Source of the DNA: Candidatus Symbiothrix dinenymphae
Lineage (GTDB): Bacteria > Bacteroidota > Bacteroidia > Bacteroidales > Azobacteroidaceae
DNA: 40,700 nt
Direction: 5' to 3'
NCBI GenBank assembly: GCA_001417715.1
Contig: BBRT01000180.1
Span: 1-40,700, forward strand
A program made the translations under genes and the position numbers. Below are positions 34,568 to 40,700 of the stretch, piece by piece. The notes under the pieces are model-generated. The model saw only the letters and a list, made by a program, of their open reading frames with translations, made no database searches and had not been told where the DNA came from. The first letter of the stretch is position 1; the number at the start of each line of letters is the position of its first letter.

Positions 34568-35916
34568 AATCCTCCTTTCCCATGCACAAAAATTTTGCGA
34601 TATTGCACCGGTGCCAAAAAGATGCCATTCAAATTAGAGATAATCGACACAATAAACAGGCTGTAAACACCCCAATGCCATTGCACGATAAACAGCCAAC
34701 AGAGTGCTATAAACAAAATTGGTGTTACTAAACTGCAATAATACTGAATTTTAATGGCACCGATGCCATTTAACAAATTCACATAAACGGCACCATACAT
34801 GGTGGTTGCAATATAAATGAAGCACCACAACGACATCTGAAATGGAATAGAAAGCACCCCCTTCCCAATCCACAAATCATACACAAACGAGGCTACCAGC
34901 AACATGACTACACCGCATCCGATGAATAGTAGCAACAGTTGCTTATATCGTTTCACCGCATTGCGTATCCATGCAAAGTCGTTTCTGGCAAAAGCTTCCG
35001 TTGCAGCAGACCAAAAAGGGGTCAGGATAATCATAAAACTCATCAGTAGCACATTGAAATACTTAAAAGCCGTATTATACTCCGTCACGCTTTCCATGTT
35101 AAACTGCCGCGCGATAATAATATTCGCCGTTTGGTATTGAATCAATCCGGCAACTTGAATAATAAAAAACTTGAAACTCAAGCCAAAAATATCTTTGAAA
35201 TACTTGAACCGGCAGCAACCGAATGAAGGGGCGTATTTTCGATTTTCACCCCGAAACACATAGATGTTGGCAATGAGCAAGACAAGCAAAGGAGCCGCTG
35301 TCAACCCCAAGCCCAGATAAATCAGAGAGCCTCGTGTGGTGTACATCAAAACGACAATCACAGTCAAAGAAAACAACTGCCCTAATAAACCGATGAACGA
35401 AGATTTTTCGGATTGCTGATTAGCCAGCAAAACAGTATTAACAATCCGCAACACAAACTGAATGCAGAAATAGGAAAAAACGATAAAAACGAGCGTGGGT
35501 ATTTCGGACGAATTGTTCTCCGGAATTTTTAACAGGGCACACCAGTCAATATATTTGTTGACAAACGCAAAAACAAGCCACACAAAAAAAATGATAATGC
35601 CCAACGAAAGGTAAGTGGTGCTCACGTAGGCTTTGGCTGTTTTGTCATCGCCACGCGCCACCGCTTCGACAAATTTATTACGCATCCCATTGCTCAGCCC
35701 AATATCAAAAAATTCGAGCCAAAACACAATCGAACTGACAGTCAACCAAATACCGTAACGGTCAGCATCCAAATAATCAATCGCCACCCGAAATAACAAC
35801 AGCCCTATCAGAATACTCGCCATTTTGATGAGCACCAAAAAGACAATGCTCTTTTTAGCCTTGATGCTCCGCTCGTGTCCGGTGCTGAAAAAATCGGTGA
35901 TATGCTGTTTTATCAT
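34555..35916 (-). CDS. Polysaccharide flippase (Wzx/MATE-like)
   Basis: Started at 35916, where ATGA overlaps the upstream gene, the product is 453 residues with about 12 membrane helices. N-terminal SIVFLVLIKMASILIGLLLF and the GIWLTVSSIVFWLEFFDIGL segment are typical of the PST/RfbX family. The family moves undecaprenyl-linked repeat units across the inner membrane. The six-residue-longer start at 35934 is possible but overlaps more. The conserved FDIGLSNGMRNKFVEA motif supports membership. Confidence 0.85.
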   Translation of the reverse strand: MIKQHITDFFSTGHERSIKAKKSIVFLVLIKMASILIGLLLFRVAIDYLDADRYGIWLTVSSIVFWLEFFDIGLSNGMRNKFVEAVARGDDKTAKAYVSTTYLSLGIIIFFVWLVFAFVNKYIDWCALLKIPENNSSEIPTLVFIVFSYFCIQFVLRIVNTVLLANQQSEKSSFIGLLGQLFSLTVIVVLMYTTRGSLIYLGLGLTAAPLLVLLIANIYVFRGENRKYAPSFGCCRFKYFKDIFGLSFKFFIIQVAGLIQYQTANIIIARQFNMESVTEYNTAFKYFNVLLMSFMIILTPFWSAATEAFARNDFAWIRNAVKRYKQLLLLFIGCGVVMLLVASFVYDLWIGKGVLSIPFQMSLWCFIYIATTMYGAVYVNLLNGIGAIKIQYYCSLVTPILFIALCWLFIVQWHWGVYSLFIVSIISNLNGIFLAPVQYRKIFVHGKGGLWKA

Positions 35917-37439
35917 TTTTCTATAATTTTCCAATGTCCGCGCGTCCCGCCAATGCGTTCAATAGCACCTGCTTTCTTCAAATTTTCCATGTGCTTCAGT
36001 ACGGCAGATTCATTGATATTGAGTTGTTTAGAAATCGCTCTATAACTTATTCCCGGATTATCTCGAAGTATATTTAGTATTTCAATCTGTCTTTCTGTCA
36101 ACATATCCTCACCTATTGCACCACCTATTGCACCACCTATTGCACCACCTATTGCACCACCTATTGCACCACCCATTGGACCACCTATTGGACCACCCAT
36201 TTCATTGTCATCTACTTTCTCAAACGCCAAGTCTTTTTTTCTGCGAATAACGGTTACGAAGCCATCTGTCATTTTAAATTCCGGCTCCAACAGTCCGTAT
36301 TCCAAGCAGTGTGTGGTCATATCTTGAATGCCGGTACCCATCCGTTCTATGTAGCGGGCAAGGTAGAAGGCTTCGGCTATCAGTGGATTTCGCGGATAAG
36401 AAGAATGGTCTTGCTTCAGAGTTTCGACAGAAAGTGTGGACGGCAATTGTCCCGGATTGCGAATTTCGAGACGGTCGGCAAAAAGCATGACTTGCACGCT
36501 TGCTGTACTGTCATAGTCGCGATGCGCCACCGCATTGACTATCGCCTCTTCTATCACTTCCGGCGGTATTTCGTAAGCCGTGGGAACCATTGCGCTTTGG
36601 CTGCGAGTGCCCACAGCCAAATCTATTTTTGATAAGACAAAATTGACTGCCTGGTCAACCAACTCAAATAGATTGCCCTTATACACCTGGTAGAAAGGGA
36701 TGGGCTTTTCAACCCTCGTCCCATGAAAATGGGCGCATTTTATTTCTGAAGAAAGAAAAAATCGCTGCGGATGGGTTCCAAAAAGCAATAGAGCGGCATT
36801 CGATAATTTATTGTCTTGCAACAAATTAAGATGCGTGAGCAATTTCTTTTTCGTTGTACCCACTTCCAAGGGGAGATTTCGTTCCGCCCGTGCCCGCTCT
36901 ATAAACCATGCCGTTTTTTCGTCCGATATATCCGATAAAGAGGCATCCCTGTTTGGACTTTTATCGAATGGCTCCACGCGCAATTCGCCTTTGTCAACCA
37001 AAAACGCGATTAGGCTCGAATAAACATCACTTAAAAGTTCTGGAGCGGACGAAAATTGGCAGTAAATCAGTTCGTCGGACAATCTATTGACCAATAAATT
37101 CATCTTGGGATGCCGAGCCGATTCCTCTACATCCAACAAAAAAACTAAGCGAAATTTTTTGTTGATGCTTGCCATGTCAAATTCCCGTTGTGTGGGAGAG
37201 GTGCCATCACTAAATTCATGACCAAATTCTTTGCCCCAGATTGCAATAAAAATATCGGTTTGCTTCACCTCACTGATATATACCCCATTGGGTGTCCGGT
37301 CTTTGGCGGGCAAATCTTCAAAAATAAACACATCAAAAAATTTCCCAAACAGAGCATCATGCTGCAAATAGTCCGCCAACATCCGGCGTTCCGCTGCAAA
37401 CTCTTTCTGCACACTGCTTATGAAAATTTTATACCGCAT
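35913..37439 (-). CDS. DUF4062 / ATP-binding (HATPase_c_4) / winged-helix regulator
   Basis: The 508-residue cytoplasmic protein has three parts. Residues about 1-110 match DUF4062 (YKIFISSVQKEFAAERRML, then FIAIWGKEFGHEF), a Rossmann-like domain common in signalling and conflict proteins. Residues about 160-400 are the GHKL-like ATP-binding part, with EAIVNAVAHRDYD (N-box, about 297-309) and ERMGTGIQDM. A linker of seven GG(A/P)(I/M) tetrads (about 424-452) leads to a winged-helix end (LTERQIEILNILRDNPGISY). A related gene, truncated, is at 30021-30974. Its position inside the polysaccharide operon suggests regulation of, or linkage with, that locus, but this is inference. Confidence 0.78.
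   Translation of the reverse strand: MRYKIFISSVQKEFAAERRMLADYLQHDALFGKFFDVFIFEDLPAKDRTPNGVYISEVKQTDIFIAIWGKEFGHEFSDGTSPTQREFDMASINKKFRLVFLLDVEESARHPKMNLLVNRLSDELIYCQFSSAPELLSDVYSSLIAFLVDKGELRVEPFDKSPNRDASLSDISDEKTAWFIERARAERNLPLEVGTTKKKLLTHLNLLQDNKLSNAALLLFGTHPQRFFLSSEIKCAHFHGTRVEKPIPFYQVYKGNLFELVDQAVNFVLSKIDLAVGTRSQSAMVPTAYEIPPEVIEEAIVNAVAHRDYDSTASVQVMLFADRLEIRNPGQLPSTLSVETLKQDHSSYPRNPLIAEAFYLARYIERMGTGIQDMTTHCLEYGLLEPEFKMTDGFVTVIRRKKDLAFEKVDDNEMGGPIGGPMGGAIGGAIGGAIGGAIGGAIGEDMLTERQIEILNILRDNPGISYRAISKQLNINESAVLKHMENLKKAGAIERIGGTRGHWKIIEK
36112..36199. repeat. 12-bp in-frame tandem repeat (GGAI/GGPI linker)
   Basis: Five near-identical 12-mers (acctattgcacc) and two variants (acccattggacc, acctattggacc) encode the glycine-rich linker. 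Copy number can change in steps of four residues without a frameshift. Confidence 0.8.
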
Positions 37440-37453
37440 GGCTTACTTGAAAA

Positions 37454-39031
37454 TTATATCCATCCCCCCTCTTTACGCCGCAATCCCTGAACATACAGCC
37501 ACGCAAACGGCAATACCAGCCCAAAAAAGAATATGAGAACAGCGATTTTCTTTAGACTGGGCGAAGCCCACTTAATCTTAGCATACGGCGCATCAATAAC
37601 CTTCAACTTCGGCAGCAAAGTAGTATTTTGCACCCCCATCTTTTCGCGCATTTCCAACAGAAACACATAGACGGTTTCTTGCACTTCCTGCTCGCGTTTC
37701 AGGTGGATGTAAGCTTTTTCTACTGTTGGGATATTCCCGATTTTTGCATTTATCTCTGACTCTTTTTTGCGGAGGTTGGAAAGCGACAAGCTCACGCCGT
37801 CTTTCATATTGTTGATGGACTGCAACAGATTTTGGCGTTGCACCTCAAGTTGCTCATCTATGCCTTGAGTTAAACCGCTTTGCATATTGGAGTTATGCAG
37901 TTCGTTGCGCCTCTTCAACGTTCCATTATATTGAGCAATGCCATTGTTAATCGACATATCGGTCGTGTTCATATTAAACGGAATCAGGGCGTACTTGTTT
38001 GCAGGCTCTTTGACGAAATTAAGCAAAATATTCGCCATTTCCAACTGTGTTTTTGCCTCAATCAACCTGGCTTGCATTTCGCCGCTCACGGTAAAATAAT
38101 ACTTCACGTCGCTCTCAATATCCGTCAGGCTATTTTTATCCTTGAACTGCTGTATTTCGTTGTCGGCAGCCGTAAGTTGTTCGCTCACTAATGCCAACCG
38201 GTGGTCGATGAAAACGGTCGTTTTGTCCGCAATTAATGCTTTGTCGGCATCCCATTCCTGATTGTAATTGTCAATGATTGCATTCATTATCTTCTTCGCA
38301 AACGGCACATTGGCTGAAACCATATCCAAAATGATGAAATCCGATGTTTTCTTTTTAAAGTCCACTTCAACTTTTTTCTGGTACCTTTGCGCCGCCACAT
38401 CGGTATTGTCAACCGTAATAATCAATTTCATAGGCAGTTGGCGCGGGTCGTAAAAAGCCGATTGCGAGAGTGTGAATGCCCCATAAGGCGTTGAGATGGT
38501 TGTCGGAAAACTGGCAACGGTATATTCGCCAATCGTCTTTTGGGCTATCAATTTTATGGTAGATTTATCTTTTTTGAGGTTTAACTTAAACTTCAGACCT
38601 GCTGCCAGCGTATCCGTAAAAATCTCATTCATCCCGCCGAGCACAATGGGCGAATAGTCGTAAAGCGGCGTTTTACTTAATCCAAACCACTCCACTTTTG
38701 TATATTCGGTGTGCAACCCCAGGGTTTTGACCACATTTTTCAAAAAACCTTCCGAACCCATTTTGAGGGCTTCGTCTTCGATATTTTCCGAGCCGGTGCG
38801 CATGCCAAGCACACCCAACATGGACGAAGCCGAAGATGAAGACGAGCCGCCACCAATGGCTATGCCGCCCGACAGTGCTTCGTTGTGGCGCAAACTGACG
38901 GTTGCCGTCACGTTCAACTGCGGAGTGGCGGTCTTGTAATAGATAAGTCCGATAACTCCACAAATGAAAAAACTCAGCACAAAAAGTGCCCAATTTTTGA
39001 GTACAAGTCGTATTATATCTTTTGTTTCCAT
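37454..39031 (-). CDS. Polysaccharide chain-length regulator (Wzz-like)
   Basis: The 525-residue bitopic membrane protein has two flanking helices (LFVLSFFICGVIGLIYY at about 16-32 and KIAVLIFFFGLVLPFAWLYV at about 495-514) and a long periplasmic region. The middle is coiled-coil-rich, with KAYIHLKREQEVQETVYVFL (about 450-469) near the end, a pattern shared by Wzz/GumC proteins. There is no C-terminal tyrosine-kinase domain, so it is the non-kinase type. A Ser/Gly-rich low-complexity run near residues 55-70 is unusual. It lies 5 bp after the export protein gene. Confidence 0.83.
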   Translation of the reverse strand: METKDIIRLVLKNWALFVLSFFICGVIGLIYYKTATPQLNVTATVSLRHNEALSGGIAIGGGSSSSSASSMLGVLGMRTGSENIEDEALKMGSEGFLKNVVKTLGLHTEYTKVEWFGLSKTPLYDYSPIVLGGMNEIFTDTLAAGLKFKLNLKKDKSTIKLIAQKTIGEYTVASFPTTISTPYGAFTLSQSAFYDPRQLPMKLIITVDNTDVAAQRYQKKVEVDFKKKTSDFIILDMVSANVPFAKKIMNAIIDNYNQEWDADKALIADKTTVFIDHRLALVSEQLTAADNEIQQFKDKNSLTDIESDVKYYFTVSGEMQARLIEAKTQLEMANILLNFVKEPANKYALIPFNMNTTDMSINNGIAQYNGTLKRRNELHNSNMQSGLTQGIDEQLEVQRQNLLQSINNMKDGVSLSLSNLRKKESEINAKIGNIPTVEKAYIHLKREQEVQETVYVFLLEMREKMGVQNTTLLPKLKVIDAPYAKIKWASPSLKKIAVLIFFFGLVLPFAWLYVQGLRRKEGGWI

Positions 39032-39035
39032 GTAA

Positions 39036-39791
39036 TTAAAGATTCATATAGGTTACGAAAAGGGTGGTAAGGAGCGAGATGGTGCTCAATGCCATTGAAT
39101 AGACCGAGAGTTGATAATTTTCGGCACTTCCGAAGTTAGCCGCTTTTTTGCGCGTTGCGTTGGCATCCACCACAATCACATCGTTTTGCTGCAAATAGTA
39201 GTAGGGTGACGAAAAAATATCCGCTTTGGTCAGGTCGATATAGCCAAATTCTTTTTGACCATTGGTTTCGCGAATGAGCAACACATTTGTGCGATTGCCG
39301 AAAATGGACAAGTCGCCCGCCGCACCAATCGCTTCCAAAATCGTGAGGCGGTCGTTGGTAATAGTCTGTGGACCGGGGCGATTGACCTCACCAAGCACCG
39401 TCACGCGTTGCCCTAAAAATTGTATATTGACAATTGGCTTAGGCAGATAGGTAGAAATAGAATCCGCCAGATAGTCTATCGCTTCCAATTTGGTTTTGCC
39501 CACCAACCGGATGCGACCTATCACCGGATATTCTATATATCCCTCAGTATCAACAATATAGTTCTGCGTGATATTGAATGGCGACACCAATTCCGGATTT
39601 GCCACCGATGCCACAACCGAAATTGTCAAATGGTCGCCGCAATTAATCACCGGATATTGATTCAATTGACTTGACGGCGTATTTTTCAGATATTGCTCTA
39701 AATCTTGAAAATAGGTGATGTTTTTCGGTGTCGATTGACACGAACACATCAAAATTGCCAGCGCGAAAAAGACAGAAAAGTTTAATTTCAT
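39036..39791 (-). CDS. Polysaccharide export lipoprotein (Wza-like)
   Basis: The 251-residue protein has a lipoprotein signal with lipobox LMCSC near residue 18, a polysaccharide-export domain (about 40-125; YPVINCGDHLTISV, then VDTEGYIEYPVIGRIRLVG) and a SLBB-like domain (about 130-210; VTVLGEVNRPGPQTI). A C-terminal hydrophobic segment (about 225-250) could be the outer-membrane helix. It is the first gene of the operon and should form the outer-membrane channel. It is shorter than classical Wza (about 380 residues), as is common in Bacteroidota. Confidence 0.88.
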   Translation of the reverse strand: MKLNFSVFFALAILMCSCQSTPKNITYFQDLEQYLKNTPSSQLNQYPVINCGDHLTISVVASVANPELVSPFNITQNYIVDTEGYIEYPVIGRIRLVGKTKLEAIDYLADSISTYLPKPIVNIQFLGQRVTVLGEVNRPGPQTITNDRLTILEAIGAAGDLSIFGNRTNVLLIRETNGQKEFGYIDLTKADIFSSPYYYLQQNDVIVVDANATRKKAANFGSAENYQLSVYSMALSTISLLTTLFVTYMNL

Positions 39792-39810
39792 ATTTTAATA
39801 TTTTTTTTTG

Positions 39811-39818
39811 CAAAAGTA
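39811..39818 (-). promoter_or_regulatory. Main promoter of the polysaccharide operon (-7 element)
   Basis: The minus strand reads TACTTTTG at 39811-39818, 20 bp before the export-protein ATG. A -33 TTG at 39841-39843 is slightly farther away than ideal. Confidence 0.5.
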
Positions 39819-39912
39819 CATTTTATCTATGAGAGAAACGCAACTTTTGCAAAATTATTGCCTCAAAACGAATATTATGATAAGCAATACTCATTAATTT
39901 ATAAAAAATTAG

Positions 39913-39920
39913 TATCTTTG
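39913..39920 (+). promoter_or_regulatory. Promoter of the GH51 gene (-7 element)
   Basis: TATCTTTG at 39913-39920 exactly fits the -7 consensus, 39 bp before the ATG. It is divergent from the polysaccharide operon promoter. Confidence 0.55.
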
Positions 39921-39958
39921 CACCCGAATAATAAGTGATAAAATTGATGCATTTACTT

Positions 39959-40700
39959 ATGAGGAAGATATTTTTATTTTGCAGTGTTGCCGCGCTCGGT
40001 ATTCTTTATCCTGTGCAGGCACAGAACAAGCTGACTGTCAATGCCGACCAAGGCAAAGAAACAATCAGCAAACACATCTACGGGCATTTTTCCGAACACC
40101 TCGGAACTTGCATCTATGGCGGTTATTGGGTGGGAGAAGATTCGCCGATTCCCAACACACGCGGTATCCGCAACGATGTGGTGAAAGCCTTGAAGGACAT
40201 TCAGGTGCCGAATCTGCGCTGGCCCGGCGGCTGCTTTGCCGACGAGTACCACTGGATGGACGGTATCGGTCCGCGCAGCCAACGTCCCAAGCTGTTCAAT
40301 ACGCGCTGGGAGGGCTTGAGAGTGGAAGGTAACAGTTTCGGTACGCACGAATTTCTCGACCTCTGCGAACAGTTGGGTTGCGAACCGTATATCTGTGGCA
40401 ACGTGGGCACCGGTACGGTGGAAGAAATGTCCAACTGGGTGGAATACATCACTTCCGACTTCGACAGTCCGATGGCGAATCTCCGCAAACAAAACGGACG
40501 CGAAAAACCATGGAAAGTGAAGTTTTGGGGCATAGGCAATGAAAGTTGGGGCTGCGGTGGCAGCATGACTGCAGAATACTATGCCGACCTGTACCGCCAT
40601 TACGCTACGTTTATGTATGGTCGTCACTCCGATTATACTAGCAACGCAGCTAAGAGCTTGTACAAAATCGCCGTAGGACCTGCTGATAGAGATTACCATT
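39959..40700 (+). CDS. GH51 alpha-L-arabinofuranosidase, 5' part (runs off the window)
   Basis: The frame from ATG 39959 stays open to the window end (at least 247 residues). A signal peptide (ending PVQAQ) shows it is exported. The mature start is family-typical: [20 protein letters not shown] (about 35-54), then [20 protein letters not shown] (about 82-101). The acid/base glutamate lies in [13 protein letters not shown] (about 188-200). GH51 enzymes release arabinofuranose from arabinoxylan or arabinan. The nucleophile region is beyond the edge. The antisense open frame over the same bases is a shadow. Confidence 0.9.
   Translation, partial: MRKIFLFCSVAALGILYPVQAQNKLTVNADQGKETISKHIYGHFSEHLGTCIYGGYWVGEDSPIPNTRGIRNDVVKALKDIQVPNLRWPGGCFADEYHWMDGIGPRSQRPKLFNTRWEGLRVEGNSFGTHEFLDLCEQLGCEPYICGNVGTGTVEEMSNWVEYITSDFDSPMANLRKQNGREKPWKVKFWGIGNESWGCGGSMTAEYYADLYRHYATFMYGRHSDYTSNAAKSLYKIAVGPADRDYH

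Noticed and set aside
39974-40699. Minus-strand open frame of about 241 codons at the right edge
   Set aside because: It is antisense to the GH51 gene, whose plus frame has a promoter, signal peptide and catalytic GNESW motif and is open to the edge.

Overview
The window looks like a chromosomal segment of a Bacteroidota bacterium, most likely Bacteroidales. The main evidence is eleven upstream sites with the TAnnTTTG -7 consensus used by the Bacteroidota primary sigma factor. Supporting evidence is a type III glutamine synthetase, BspA-type leucine-rich repeats, a probable type IX secretion C-terminal domain, 3-keto-disaccharide hydrolase (DUF1080) lipoproteins and GG(A/P)I-type ATP-binding proteins. 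Genus cannot be fixed from the sequence alone. I found no tRNA, rRNA, CRISPR array, complete insertion sequence or prophage.

Layout. 1-172 is a hairpin-rich repeat. 173-829 (-) is a NYN-domain nuclease-like gene. Its leader holds a promoter and a terminator-like hairpin, so it could be a small RNA or an attenuator. 972-1309 is a nested, MITE-like inverted repeat lying between divergent promoters. 1376-4210 (+) carries a DUF1080 lipoprotein, hisC and a glucosaminidase/LysM cell-wall hydrolase. 4377-6572 (-) is glutamine synthetase III. 6691-8307 (-) is an outer-membrane barrel plus OmpA-like protein. 8412-14036 (-) is an 1,874-residue modular surface protein, flanked by a perfect 32-bp inverted repeat. 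14037-15386 is a gene-free island of palindromic repeats. 15387-16151 (-) is a second DUF1080 lipoprotein.

16290-21354 (+) is a leucine-type operon: leuA, leuC, leuD and a second isopropylmalate-synthase-like gene, without leuB. A (p)ppGpp synthetase whose hydrolase site appears lost follows at 21361-23562. 23670-25433 (-) is a three-gene HEPN / MNT nucleotidyltransferase / RlaP-like nucleotidyltransferase unit.

25518-39791 (-) is a long, mostly overlapping exopolysaccharide operon, read from high to low coordinates. It holds an export lipoprotein, a chain-length regulator, a DUF4062/ATP-binding protein, a flippase, a polymerase, a GT4, a hexapeptide acyltransferase, a truncated ATP-binding gene, two GT2s, a GT4 and a GT26, and ends in an AlkD-like gene. 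Much of it reads more A+T-rich than its surroundings, which suggests it was acquired as an accessory locus. A roughly 400-bp scar at 30975-31374 carries a duplicated gene tail and a fossil AAA-ATPase/PD-(D/E)XK gene. The window ends inside a GH51 arabinofuranosidase gene (39959 to beyond the edge).

How the parts fit: amino-acid and nitrogen metabolism (hisC, glnN, leuACD) sits next to the stringent-response enzyme. The rest is cell-surface biology (surface protein, barrel, polysaccharide, muramidase) mixed with likely RNA-targeting or defence-type modules (NYN, HEPN-MNT, ATP-binding regulators) and short mobile palindromes.
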